Below, piece by piece: positions 1-13,200 of a stretch of DNA of 64,000 bases. The notes under the pieces were generated by a model that saw only the letters and a list, made by a program, of their open reading frames with translations, did not search any database and was not told the origin of the DNA. The stretch spans positions 7,130,001-7,194,000 of the forward strand of contig NC_003279.8 in NCBI RefSeq assembly GCF_000002985.6, in the 5' to 3' direction. Position numbers and translations under genes: made by a program. The DNA is from Caenorhabditis elegans. Its lineage: Eukaryota > Nematoda > Chromadorea > Rhabditida > Rhabditidae. Positions within the stretch are counted from its first letter, which is position 1. Every line of letters begins with the position of its first letter.

Positions 1-2739
1 GGTTTTAACTGATGGAGTATTGCCAGTTGGGAAAATTATTGAAACCACTTATATGGTGAAAAAATGACCAAGTATTCTTTTTTCAAAGCTATGTAAAAAC
101 GCAAAAAAATATTGTATAATCTTGGTGTCGGAGTTGTAAATTTTTAGCTCAAGATTTCATAAGAACAGTTTTAGCTCGAAAAATTTTTGAACATTCTTTT
201 TATTTCTTTAACATTGTCTACGAATTTTATATTTTAATTAACTTTTAATGATTTGCAATTCAACATTGGGGGACATCTAAAATGTAAGTATGATTTTTCA
301 AAAACTTTGGTTGTAAATTTCAAAATGTCTAAACATAAAAGTTTCAATTCAGAAATTCTATTTGAATCATTATGAAAATGTTTTGTCAAACTTATCACTA
401 TCCCACATTGAGAATACAACCTTTGAAAACTCAATCAAAACGTCTTCAAAATTTCGGAAGTAAAAATAAGCATAGAAAGAGAGAGCTCGTGGGCGAAAAA
501 ATGAAGAGGAAGGAAAGAATGACGTCAGTGAAAAAGCCATTTTATGCAAGAACGAATGCGTTTTTAATGGTTCATGAACTCGTTGCGAATCTGATTTTTT
601 TCAGACTCAAAAATATTATGTGAAACTAAATTTAAAAAATATAAGCAAGAAGGAAGTAATATTAAACTAGCTTACAAACCGTAAGGGAAGGGCCAATTCT
701 CTAAATCATTCGTTTCTGAGATTTTAATACCATTAAATAATGGCGGCTGATTGCCAAGAAACGTGTAACAAAAAATAAAAAGTAACGGGAGCATCATTTG
801 TAACAAAAAAGTAATACATCTTTAAGATGTTTACCATTGAACAATGTAAAAGTTCTTGTGACTTGACTCTAAAATCCAAGAGATGATCACCCGAAATAAG
901 TTCAAATTACTGGTGGGATAACATAACCACATGTGCCTTTTCTCTGTGCTTCTACACACAATCACTTATATTTCGTTGATCTCTGTTCGATAAGAGATTG
1001 GTGTAATATCATCAGTTGCGTACACCTGGAAAGAGATAATGTTTCCCTCACGGACCTTTTCGTCGTGAGGGGATGATTTCGGAGGGCAGAGACTATCAAT
1101 TATCAGATTGTCAACTGATATGAGCGGCAATAGAAAGTTTACAAGTAATTTATATACTATATGTAGTTCAATATTATCTACGAAATTGTATTATTTGAAT
1201 TAAAGGTGGAGTTGTGAAAGTACGGAAATTGTTTCAAATTACGAACATGGCCCTGAAATGATCAAATATTAATTTTCAAACAGTTCTACAAAAGTAGCAA
1301 TTGTTCAGTTTCCACCTCTCTCTTTGAAAAGGTAAACCGTATTTACTCTACGAGTTTCATTTTTTAATGTTGCTTTAATTATTTGTTCTTAAACATTGTG
1401 TATCTATCGGACACTGCACTGCAATGTTCAAATTACCCGATTTTTTGAAAATTTTCAATTCGCAAGTACGCTGACTGATAATTTTTTAAAAACCCGAATA
1501 ATTTCAGAGTTATTTAGTTTAATGTTATTTTTGTTCTATTTTCAGTATTTTGATAAAACACCTGCTAGATTTCTTCCAACTTTATAGAGCATTTATTTAC
1601 TTTAAAAGAAAGTATCTTTATTTTCTGACCATTGTAAAAATCTCAAAAACAATCTAGTATAAATTTCGAGAGAAGCAACAATGTTCTCCATCGAAGACCT
1701 AACAATTTAAGCATATAGTGGAAATTTAAGCATATAGTGAAATCCGTGGAGAAATGTAAGAAAGAATCAGTGTCAATGTGACACATTTGCAATGACTTTT
1801 CGTTGCCGCACGCTACGCTTCAAAGCAAGATGAACGTGTAGCAAGTCACATTCAACGTTTTTTATTGACAGGTGGTCTTTATTGCAAAAAAAGTAAATTT
1901 AGTTTACGTGTGACTTTTTCGCGGGAAATGCAAAATTATTGGAAAAGTACCATGATTTTGAAAACAAATGTGGTCGACTTTTTGGTCGACTTTGCAAATT
2001 ATTATGATAGGTAAAAATATTTATGAAAACAGAATGATTGTCACTTTCGGTCTGTAAAGAAAAAGTTTCACAATGTTTTTTAAAAGTTTTACAACGATAT
2101 TTAGTCATATTCATAGCAATTTCCAGCATATTATCAATAAAGTTAATTTTGAAAAATAACATAAGCGTACTTTTTTACAGTAATTTTACAGGCGGGACGA
2201 GACTTCAATCCTTAATTGCGCCTCTCTTTAAACCCATAGAAAAATAAAATTAAACATATAACAGTCAACTTAACAACTTAACTTAACTTTTGAAATTAAA
2301 TTATAACCCTACATTATTTATTTTATGTTAACTTTTTCAAAACTTTTCCAAGAATAATTCACAAGAACGATTCAAATTCACATCATATTTTTTAATGAGA
2401 CTAGCACACCACTTTGCAAAACGTACACTGTTTTCAAGAACTCATAAAGGAACAATGTATTACTCAGTCATTGACACATTGAGACCACCCAATAACCATG
2501 CAAAACACGTCACCAAGCGAAACCCATAAAATGTCGACACACTATGAACATAGCCTACAGAGGTTTTCTTTCATCAGGCCTATTAGTTTTTTTTCTTTTT
2601 CACATATATCTCCCCTGTTTTACTTAAAATACAGGTAAAAGTCGTATATCATTTTCCAATTGAGATCTACTTCTACGCTATTGTTATTCTCTTTACATTT
2701 TTGAATAACCTTGTATGTTCTGTTTTAAATATAAAGAAA
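1..2739. other. Intergenic region upstream of taf-11
   Basis: I see no supportable gene here. The short open frames (for example 372-623 and 1396-1587) have low-complexity AT-driven composition and no splice-linked continuation. A 17-bp word is tandemly duplicated at 1704-1720 and 1723-1739. An 8-bp perfect hairpin stem lies at 1045-1052/1064-1071. The last few hundred bases before 2740 presumably hold the TAF11 promoter. Confidence 0.6.
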
Positions 2740-2746
2740 TTTTCAG
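2740..2746 (+). promoter_or_regulatory. Splice-leader acceptor for the TAF11 gene
   Basis: TTTTCAG lies one base before the ATG with no upstream coding exon in frame. This is the usual form of a C. elegans SL1 trans-splice site and supports ATG 2748 as the start. Confidence 0.6.
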
Positions 2747-2747
2747 A

Positions 2748-4174
2748 ATGAATACGAATGACCTATTCGGAGGTGTAAGCAGTGATGAAGAGGAACAATG
2801 TGTCATGCCACAACAGATGCCAAGTGAGAAGGATGTACTTGCAGATTTGAAAATGAGGTAAAGACCAAGTGTAAAAACATGCAAGATAATACTTGTATAA
2901 TCTCTTCCACTCTTTTAAAAGTTTTAACCAAATTCAATTATCACTAAAAGTGGACATTTTGTTTCAGTTCGAGAAAGTTTCATGAAAAATTTTTTTACAT
3001 CCCAGAATCAGGCACATCTTAATTTTGAATAATTTTCATCAGAGACAGAACCTCTAGAGTTAGTTTTCAGTTAAATCTCATTTGCGTCACAGTTGTTTAA
3101 AAATAAAAAAAAATAGTGGCAGTCTTCGGTTACTGTACCCATTTTTCATTTTCAAGATTTGTTTAAAATTATATTTTTGTTCTAGTGATAAAGAAGATAT
3201 ACTCGTGGAAACTGCGCCGTCTGTGGAAAAGAAGGAAGAACCTATCGTCAAAATGGAGGAAACCATCTCAATAACTCAACAGTCTTTTCTGCCGCAAATC
3301 AAGCCTCAAGTTGTCTTCTATCTTCCAAATGATAATACTTCTACAATTGTTTTTAAATCATTTTGGATGCACAACGGAAAGCCCATTAGAGAAATCGTTG
3401 ACGGACAGGGAACTAGTCAATTCACTGCTTGTTTCAAAGAATCTGTATGTTAATTGAAAGCTGAATAGCGCCAGGGGGTGTTCAAAATCACTTCTATAGA
3501 ACATTTTCTGATCAAAAATCCAATTGAAAAATTTCAAAAAATTATTTCAAAAGTTTTCATCTAGTTTGGCATTTTGTCAAAACTTTGACCATATTTAAAA
3601 AAAAAAAACTAATTTCAAATTTTCAGGTTCGGGAGGAAGAGCAGCGAAGAAAAAGATTACGCGAGGAAAAAGAAAAAGAAAACGCGATGAGAGCTGCTTC
3701 TCCGGAAATTCCAGCCGGTCCCCCACCCACAAAACGGCAAATTCTGGAGCAAGAAGAGAAGGAAATTATTCTATTGAAAAATCAAGTTCTCGTTGCCAAC
3801 TTCTCACAAGAACAAATTGAACGATACGAGGTTTATAGAAAGTGAGTTGATTTTCCATTTTTGAATTACAGATTGCCATGGAATTCCTTTGTATAAAACT
3901 TAATTTTTACAGATCATCGTTTAAAAAGTCCACAATCAAACGTCTTATCAATGAATTCACTGGAGGAATTGACCTTGGAAAAAAGGTAGATATTGCAGTA
4001 GCTGGATTGGCAAAAGTGTTGGTTGGCGAAATTGTTGAAGAAGCTCTTGATATCAGAGATTTGGATGAAAAAGAAGCAAAAGAACCACTCCAGCCACATC
4101 ACATTCGTCAGGCATATCTTCGTCTTGGAGAACAGGGAAAACTCTTACCGTCATTTGGACAAGGAAATAATTGA
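2748..4174 (+). CDS. taf-11.2: TFIID subunit TAF11 (histone-fold)
   Basis: This encodes a TBP-associated factor of TFIID, which acts in the nucleus in RNA polymerase II preinitiation. Four exons (2748-2857, 3186-3444, 3627-3841, 3913-4174) join in frame to 281 codons. The first half is acidic and low complexity, starting MNTNDLFGG. The middle is a highly charged stretch (REEEQRRKRLREEKEKE). The C-terminal third is the TAF11 histone fold: ERYEVYRKSSFKKSTIKRL, then VGEIVEEALDIRDL and LQPHHIRQAYLRL. These align with human TAF11 (RYEMYRRSAFPKAAIKRL, VGEVVEEALDV, LQPKHMREAVRRL). TAF11 pairs with TAF13. C. elegans has more than one TAF11 gene; the paralog number in the symbol is from memory and less certain than the family call. 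Confidence 0.88.
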
Positions 4175-5088
4175 GCTTTATTGCCAGAGAAGAACTTTTT
4201 TCGAACAATATGGGTGTTTTTTTGTTTATATTGTTATTTCATCGATCTCTATTGTGACAAAGTTGTCTATATTTTTGGTTTATATTGGAAATGAATCATT
4301 GGAAGTGGTAAATGATTTCTATACTTCCATAAAAATAACCTTCCAATCCACATAAACTTGAATTAGAAAAATGCCGGGGTACTGTAGATTGAATCTGGTC
4401 TCCTCTCAAAAATGATTGTGATGGTTATCGTTTTTCTCAAAAACATTTGAATCAACACCTAATTTAAAAAATCTAAATTCATTTTAAAAAACGAATGAAT
4501 TCGTACACGAAGTCTTGAAAAAGGAAACGCGGGCACCAAAAAAAATTTTCGATTTCTGTAATTTTCCCCCAGTAGAGTTCTACTTGAGCAAAGTAAAAGT
4601 GGAACATTTCTAGATAAGAAAAATGCTCACGAGTTGAGTATGATCTTCTAACCATCTTGATATTTTAACTTTTCAATAATAACTTTTTACACTTTAAACA
4701 TGGCAGCCTTCTGATTTCACATAATGGGAAACTTAGAATTGGAAATTTCGTTTTATTTCAAAAGAAGAAAACTCAAAACATAGCTAAAAATAGCAATACG
4801 ATTGACGTCAAAACAGAACTTTGAAAATATAGATTTCTGATTTTCAGGCTCTTTTTGGCATCGATTTTTTCCAGTTACATGGAAAAACAATGAGAGGAAA
4901 ATGAACAATTGATAGAGGAAAAACAGACAACCGTACAGTGTAAGTTATGCAGAAAAATTATTTGTTTGGTGGGGAATACACATGTACGTGGGAATGAGAT
5001 GGCGAAAAAGTCAAGAAAAAACATCAAAAAATAAATGAAAGAATTTAGAAATTTTAGAGAACAAAGTCGTGAACCCCGGAGCTCTTGT
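4175..5088. other. Convergent intergenic region
   Basis: This holds the 3' flanks of the TAF11 gene (+) and the Kunitz gene (-). It is AT-rich with no supportable coding exon. Confidence 0.6.
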
Positions 5089-8000
5089 TTAACTCTTTCC
5101 ATTTCCCAACTGAACTCTGCAACAGATGAATCCATTGTCATTGCCCGTGTAAAGACATGCTGAGTTGTCTGGACAAGATTGTGGAGTTCCAGCACGAGCA
5201 TATCTAAAATTATACAAAATTGAAAACCATTCAATTTTTCAAATCAAATTTCACTTACGGATTGCACGTCCTATAGTTTCCAGCCAACTCGACTGGAACC
5301 AAATTAGCTGGTTGTGGTGGGCAAACATTCGGCAATCGAACATCTGACTCAAGTCCACAACAGATATATCTTTCCAAATTAGTGGAGAATTGGCAATGTC
5401 TGTTGGCTCCACAACCCTGGATGGCGTCATTGAGTGGAGCTGATGGAGAGCAGTATTTGTACTGGGCTCCGTTTTCTCCTGGTACAGGAACAAGTTGTGG
5501 TGGGCAGTCTAAAAGAAAATGACTAAATTATGAGGGTTAACTCGAAGATACTTACATCCTGTATCAACAGAGTCTGGGGATCTGCAGCAGTAGAAAGCAT
5601 TGACTGATGTTGTTGTAGTTGAGAACCAGCAGAAGAAGTTTCCAGGGCAAGCTCCATCAACATTTGGAGTACATTGCATTGGTTGAAGTGAGAGAGCAGA
5701 AATGAATGGAGTTGAAGCAGCAGGGCAGAGAGCTGGAAATTAATTTTTGGAATTTTGAAAGATAAAAAGTATGTTTAAGAAGCTGTAATTAAAAAAACTA
5801 ACATTGAAGTTCAGTCGAAGCTCCGCAGCAAACATTCTGATCAAGAAGTGGTGAAGAATAACAAGTGTAACCATCGGGACAACCACCGGAAACTCTTCCA
5901 TTTCCACCTGGATTTGAGCATTGAACAAGTCTGCTTCCATCTCCATCCTTGGCAACAACAGTTCCTGGTGGACAGGCTTCCGAAAGACAATAGTTTTGAC
6001 AAGACTTTTGAGAAGCAAAGTTATTGCGATTTCCTTCACATCCATTATATTCAAATGTTTGGCATGTCTTTGAATCAGCATTGAAGTACCATCTGGAGAT
6101 TCTTGTGCTAGAACATCTAACTCCGACGTCACGTGGTTGAGAGCATACGAAATTCTTTGATGGACAGCAGAGACTCTTTGTTTGGTAAACGGTTCCAGTC
6201 CATGTGGTAACTGGTGTACAGTAATGAGTAGATGGGCATTGTCGGTTAGTTGTACAAGCACGTGCTGCTCCATTCTGCTCCTTCCATACTTCTCCTCCAT
6301 CTGGACATGATTCAACTCTACAGTAATCCTTACAATCTTGTTGAGTGGCAAAGTTATTAGAGTTTCCATCACAACCATTGAAAGAGTATGTCTGACAAGT
6401 TCTAGTTGTAGAATCATAATACCAACGAGTGACAGCTGGTCCACAAGATGCTCCAGATTTGTAAGACAATGAACAAGTGTAAGCTTGAGTTGGACAACAT
6501 CCATAGGTGGTTCCATCATAATAACAGTAATGATTAGCTGGACAGGTGGTAGAAGCAGCTGAAGATCCTCCACAGATAATGAAGTTTCCGTTGGAATCAG
6601 TAAGAGCGGTTCCTTGAATACATTGTGGCTCACTGCGAGCATCTCTACAGTAATCTTGGCATTCTTTGTACGTTTCGAAGTTATTAGCATTTCCTTGACA
6701 TCCAGAATAGATAAACTCTTCGCAGTTTCCGGTTTTAGCATTGAACCACCAACGATTGGAATATGTTCCACAGTTACCTTGTTCTCTTGGCAACTTGCAC
6801 ACGTACTGCGGACGTGGACAACAGACTCCTCCGAAAGTAGTTGAGCCAGAAGTAGACTCACAGGAGTGAGTAGATGGACATGAGTTGGCTCCAGAACCAG
6901 TTGGTGAGCATTCCATGTTGCGTTCTCCAGATGAATCCTTGAGTGGTTCTCCAGCAGAACAGAGAACTGAAATATACATGTTTAAAGTTAAAATTCTTCA
7001 AAGAAAACAGTTTCCTTACTTCTTGAGCAGAATTTCTCACAGTGATCTTGAGAAAGGAAGTTGTTAAAGTTTCCTCCCTGTCCGAGATACGAGAATTGAA
7101 TACAACGTCCTTCTCGCGAATCGTAGTAGAATCTTGGCGAAGTGTTTCCAGAACCATCTGGGATTCCGACATCAAAGTATTCGGTTGGTAGACCTCCGGC
7201 TGTATTGTAGACTTCTGATGGAATTCCTCCATTTCGAGAGCAGATGAACACTAAAAATTTAAATTAATAAGTACCATCTTGAATATTCAAAGGTTTTATT
7301 CTCTTAATATCAAAATTCGGTAAACTCTCATAAACTTACAGTAAGTTGGACAACATTGTTGAAGAGTTCCCATGGTTGTACATTGATAGTTCGGGTTGTT
7401 ACATCCATTGTCATTTCCTTGACAATAAACTGGCTCTTGTTTGACTCCAGTTGTACGGTCACGATACAATGGAAGACCGCGGTTACAGGCTGAACAGTTT
7501 TAATTTTAAAGTAGAATTTGACTTTTTCAAATTGGAAGTTGTTAAACACGGTTAATTTTCTATGTGTCCGTCAGCAACCTCACACTATTGGCATGGTGGT
7601 AGGACGATTCACATATAGACTATTAAACTGAGTCTACTGTGCTCATTGAGGCTATATGTATACATCGCAAATTAACCATATAATTTCATTCAATAAATAT
7701 AAACTCACTTTGTTTACAGTAAGACTCGCAATGATCCTTTGTCTGGAAGTTGTTGGCATTTCCACCGTATCCTTGATATTTGAGCTCTCTACATTCTCCG
7801 GTAATTGGGTCATGGTACCAATGATTCAAAGTAGTACCACCACCTGGTGGAGTGTATCCTTCATTTGGTGGTTGAATACAAGCAAATGCACGTGATGGAC
7901 AACAGAAACTGATAGGATTGTTGACGGTACAATCATCAGAATCACAAATACAATCGTATGAAAGAGCTCCAATAGCTTCACACGTGGCATCGGCTCCTCC

Positions 8001-9671
8001 GTAGCACTGTTGAACTTGGTTTTCAATGCGGAACTTTGGATTATTTCCGTTAAGTGGACAGAATCCATAGTTGAGACACACAAGACCATCACGAGTACGG
8101 AATGGTGGTTGATTGTTGGCACATCGACATTCTCCTGATCTACAGTATGCACCTGGCCAAACGGCTTCACATTGTCGATTTTGTGTACATCCAGACTCTC
8201 CCGGATTGATTTCTAAATATATTATTTCATTTCAATTGAAGAAAATTAGTAAAAATTTCAACTACATTGCAGTTTTCACTTATGACTCAAGAAATGGAAA
8301 ATTGGAAATTTATTTTTCGTGCGAAACGAGTTTATTGAGTTTAAATCCTCACTTTTCAACATTTGTTTGTTACAAATTGTTTCGTAAAAACTGTATCATA
8401 AAGGGTCAAATTGCTTAAAAACGTTTACTGATGTACCAAAAAAACGATTTAGGTGTTAGTTTGAAAGATTGAGAAAGTGAATAATCAATTCATAATTTAT
8501 TTATGCATCAAAGAAGAAAATGGTTCACAAGGAAGGTAAGAAAAGAGAAAATAAGAGAAAAGCAGTCGGTGGCAAAATAAGTTAGGCTTATATATGTGTG
8601 TGTGCTTGCGCTGGTGGCATTTTTGTGACTCAAATTTTGCAGAAACGACAACTAAAATCGGATGAGGAGAAAAAAGTTAAAAGAGCAACCCGCCAGGATG
8701 GAGAACAACAACCCAGCAAAACGACGACGATAAGCAATGAAACGAAACAATAAAAAATAATGTTGATGAGCATCCGTGTTGGTTCTGGATGTTTCGTTTT
8801 GACAAGAGAAGAAAATAGAAGGACCTAGGGTATACTAAAAACACGGGAGACGAGGATAACAGCGCGAGATAAAACGAATCAGGATACTAAATTCTTTGTA
8901 TGGCATTATTCGTTGGAAGATACATAGAATCACAATTTAAAATGCCATACATAGTATTTGCCAAAATAAAAAGAATATAGATTGTGAGAAACAAAGAAGA
9001 AAGTCTAAAGGGATGGGGCCACGATATGAGCTTAGGAGAACAAACTGGATGGGGAACGAAGACGCCGGGAGTTTTCGGTTCGTTGTGCCAAGAGATCTCA
9101 TTTTAGAAGTTGGCACGACCCGAGCAACTCACGGCGGATATCGGGTAAAAACCTAGAAATTTTGGAGCCCGTGTTACGGGAATCGTTGTAGGGAATCTAG
9201 ACGTTTTCGATGCCATTTTCACATAGATAAAAAGGAAACGAAGAATTGAAATGAAAGTTTGATGGGACTATGAAGGGGAAAAACGGAAAAGTGCCTAACA
9301 TGAAAAAACGCATGCATTCAACATGAATACACAAATGTACGTGAAATATGAATAATGATGAAAACGACAAGAAGAATGTGAATTAAAGTTAGAAAGCGAG
9401 AAGGCGAGAAGCTAGCACAGCGAGAATGGGGGAAGGTGATCAGTATGGGGATCTACAGTAATCTCGTTTCTCTTTATTTTATCAAATACTTACTTCTCCA
9501 GCAATAAGAATCAATCTCGACATATGTCGTCAGACAGGCACATCGCTTATTTCCAGCACAATAATTTCCGGTTCCGCAATCTGTGGAGACCTCACAAGGC
9601 CGTCCTACGGTTCCGTGTTGGGCACGGACCGCGATAGCGGCAAGCAGCAACAGAGCCGCTAATTTAAGCAT
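5089..9671 (-). CDS. Secreted multi-Kunitz, lustrin-type cysteine-rich protein
   Basis: This is a secreted, probably extracellular-matrix or cuticle-associated protein. ATG 9671 opens a signal peptide (MLKLAALLLLAAIAVRAQH) followed by an EB-like cysteine cluster. Exon 1 (9494-9671) splices across a 1.28-kb intron to 8212, and the phase fits. Then come an EB/CC segment, Kunitz 1 (about 7715-7890), a lustrin-type module, Kunitz 2 (about 7015-7250), and Kunitz 3, 4 and 5 within the large exon 5798-6965, separated by lustrin-like Cys spacers. Two further lustrin-type modules lead to TAA at 5089-5091. Kunitz 3-5 have all six cysteines. Kunitz 1 and 2 lack the Cys14-Cys38 pair, and no domain has Lys/Arg at P1. 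The architecture resembles nematode Kunitz/lustrin proteins in general; I do not recognise a named gene. The 373-residue open frame at 5740-6861 is an alternate-frame shadow of the main exon. Confidence 0.88.
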
Positions 9672-10277
9672 TGTGCTCGCTTATCGTTTGTTGAAAACTG
9701 CTATATCACAGTGATCAATAGGGAATAATGGGGGGAGTGAGTGGGGGGACAAACGATTTGTCGGGCGTTTGACCGTGTCCGTCGTCTCTTCGCACGACCG
9801 CAAATACCACTACCAAATATCTTAGAAGGGGCCGAGAGTCAGTCAACACGAACAGACAAACCTCTATACAGCACACAGTCACCGTCAACCCGTCGACTAT
9901 GGACTTGGTGGTGCTCACGGCGGTGGCTCCGAGACCCGCCCAGTCGTTGCTCTATTACTTCCTGGGCGGAACTGTCGTCCCATCTTTCTTGAGCGCGATC
10001 TCTCTCACAATATCGAAATGGTTAATTCTCGGTAAACAAATGCGCACAGAGCTCTCGCAGTTAGTGAATAAGAGAACCTAGACATACCGATTGACCCATA
10101 TTGAACTATTCAAAGAGAAAAGAGTTAATAGAAAAAGATCCCCATCTAATCACCAGAAATGGTTAAAGGAACAAGAGGAAACTGGACAAAAACAGAGAAA
10201 AACTGTAACAGGAAATATAATACGGGGATGTGGGGAGGGATGGAGGGATGGAGATGATTGGAAACAGAAATTGAAGA
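9672..10277. promoter_or_regulatory. Promoter and 5' flank of the Kunitz gene
   Basis: This is a 600-bp gap between the Kunitz start and the 3' end of the NRBP-like gene, both on the minus strand. A GATA-type word (CGATAAG on the minus strand) lies about 15 bp before the ATG. Open frames here have no splice or homology support. Confidence 0.4.
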
Positions 10278-13200
10278 CTAGGAAGATGTTGTTGTTGTTG
10301 GTGTTTGAGATGAAGGAGCAACCGAATCAACAATTGGTTTTACCGAATTCGTTATCGAGCTTGAAGTACCGTTTTCAATTGGAGCCTCAGAGTTTGACTC
10401 TCTGAAAAATTAATTTTTAAAAAGTTTTTCAAAACTTCATTTTGAAATTTACCTCGTTGATGTTTCATTCTCCTCTTCCTGAACACCTTCTGCAATACGA
10501 GCAGCACGAATATCAAAAGCCACTGCAATTGCTTTTTCGACTCCTTCCGAATCCAGCTGAAATTAAAGTTTTGATATTTATGTGTTTTTTGAAGTGTTTG
10601 GTTTATTCTCTCTTCTTCTCATATTATCATTTTCAACGCGCATGTTTGTTAGCTATGTGTCGAGTGACCATCAGCGTGCGCTAGCGCTATAGAGGATAAG
10701 CATCATTATGAGCAACTCGATAGACCAAGAAAAAAAGGTCACCCCCCCCCCCCCCCATCATCCAACGTGCAGTGTGTTTGCCGGTGTCCTTATTTGTTGA
10801 GAAAGCCGTAAGAGTCTCTCTATCAGCAGATTATCCTTTTCTGCATTCTCCACTTAGAGTGAGCGAAGAGAAGAAAAGTTTAAGGGAGAACGCCAACAAA
10901 GTCACTCACCTGACACATAAAACCGTGTGTAATCAGATTTTCAGTCAAAGTTTCTGGATTGTCACCCTTGTTGATCGACGTTGTTAATTGCCGATGCATT
11001 TGATCTTCTAATAGAAGAACAATTGACATTTCTCTGAAAATTAATTTGTTAATGTAAATAATTACATCAGGTTTCATCAGATGCGAACTTTGCACTTTTT
11101 TCCTCTAATATACGATACCCGGTCTCGACACGACAATTGTTTTCGCAAATTCAGAAAAGTGGGTGCCTTTAAAGAATACTGTAGTTTTAAAATCTAGTTG
11201 CTTCGGAATTTCCATCGATTTTCATAGTTTTCCGATAAAAATATATTTATGTATTTGAAAAATATATAATATACAAAGTTAGTAACTTTCGTTCAAACTT
11301 CTACAAAATTTTCATCAAAATTTCATAGTTTTTATCTTGGTTTTGTCCAAATTTAAATTGTTGTACTTTTATATTTATTTTTTAAATATTTAAACTTTTC
11401 ATCAAAAAACTATGAAAAGTCTATTGTAATTCCGAAGCAAATACGTTTTAAAACTACAGTACTCTTTAAAGGCGCGCGCCTTTTCGCATTTAACATTAAA
11501 TTTTTCGTGTCGAGACCCGAATCATCAAATTTCGGGTCTTATTTAAAATTCTATCAGGAAAGGGTGAACTGATTCAGGAAGTATACTTTGAAAGAAAAGA
11601 AACGTACTCATTTTCAATATGCACATTGATCTCCAAAATGTGTCTATTTTCTAACCGCATATCTCTCTCCCCATTTGGTTCTCCTTCTTCTTCCGGAGTC
11701 GGTGATCCAGCATCACGCCCATTTGATGATCCTATTGTAACATTTGCTCCATTGACTTCAACTTCGACTTTACTCGTTGATTCCGTACTCGTAACTTCAC
11801 CGATTTTCTTATCAACTGCTTCAGGACTTGCTGATTTACCGATGGAAGATGGTCCATTTGTATTAGTTGTTGTACCACTTGGCTGTGATGATTGACCAGG
11901 TAAACTAGTATTAACTGATGTTTCTGCAGTGATTGTTGAGTTGGCTGAAGGATGCGTTGATGAAGGAGCAGATATATCCGTAGTGATCAAAGTCGATGGA
12001 TTAGTCTGAAAACTCTATAATTTTCATAGATTTACACAAGTTCTTTCTGTATCTCATACATTCGAATATGCCCGTAATGTTGTAGATGGTTGATGTGCAA
12101 GTGGTGCAAATGCAGTTAATGGATAAATTCCATTTCGAACATCATCGAGAAATTTTTCTAGATCAACTTGAAATGCGGCCACTTGGCAATAAGCCATCTC
12201 TCTTAATTTCGACGTTGCAGCAATCTGAAAAACAATGTAGTTTAAATTAATGTACTTAGTTCACTGTATTCGATCAAAAGGTAGTGTAGATAACCGAGAA
12301 GCGCCGACAAAGTGACCGACGAATCAAATATTTACTTTTGTGGAGGGGGGAAAGAGTAACAACAAAACGAACTCCTCATATGGCCATTTACCCGATAACT
12401 TTTAGAACGCATTAGTCTATGTGGGGATTCAACTTACTGTTTCATTGTCTTTTATTCGGAATGCACTTTCCGAAACATCTTCATACTTTTTCGAGTCGAC
12501 AATTGCGTGCGCAGAGAGCAATTTTAATGAGTGAACCTGAAATTTTGGTAATTATGCTTCAGAAAAAAATGTCATTGAAATTTGTATTTGAAATTTTTTG
12601 ACTCGCGAAGTATACAACTACCACACTTGGAATTTTTTAAAGGTTTTTTTTTTGGCAGAATACCAAATTTTTAAAAAAAATTGAGTTTTTGAGAAATGAA
12701 TAGAAATTTTATATGTTAGAGTACACATCGGCTTTAGATAAAATTAATTTTAACATAATTAGAATCTAAAAATTTTGTAAAGAATTGTTTTTGGTCGTTA
12801 TGGCAAAACCTTTTAAAAATATAGTCAATTTTTTTACTGTAAATAATAAATTTCAAATAAAAGTTTTACTCTTGCATTTAGTAATTTCAGATCCATAGAA
12901 AAATAGTTTCAAACCATTTTTTCACAGACGGTACTTCACATTTTTGCTTTTTTTTTGGCAAATCTTATGGCATCCACGTACCTCAAAAAGTATCTGATGA
13001 AATAAAAGTTCTCTTGCTGAAGGCCGTTCAGCTGGATCTTTTCTGAGGCATTGTCGTATAAAATCTTGTTGCATCGGATCTTCCAACGATCGAATCGCTT
13101 TTTCAATGACATCTTCGGTGACTGGTCCTTCTGAACTTCCATTCTGACATCCCGAAAGTCCACCGATTACTGCAATTTCCAGTGAACAAATTCCAAATGA

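Noticed and set aside
1045-1071. 8-bp perfect hairpin CCCTCACG/CGTGAGGG
   Set aside because: No U-tract, no neighbouring gene and no known motif. Short hairpins of this kind occur by chance.
5740-6861. 373-residue open frame on the minus strand inside the Kunitz gene
   Set aside because: It is the other frame of the same exon. The Kunitz frame has six-Cys domains and correct splice joins; this one has no domain.
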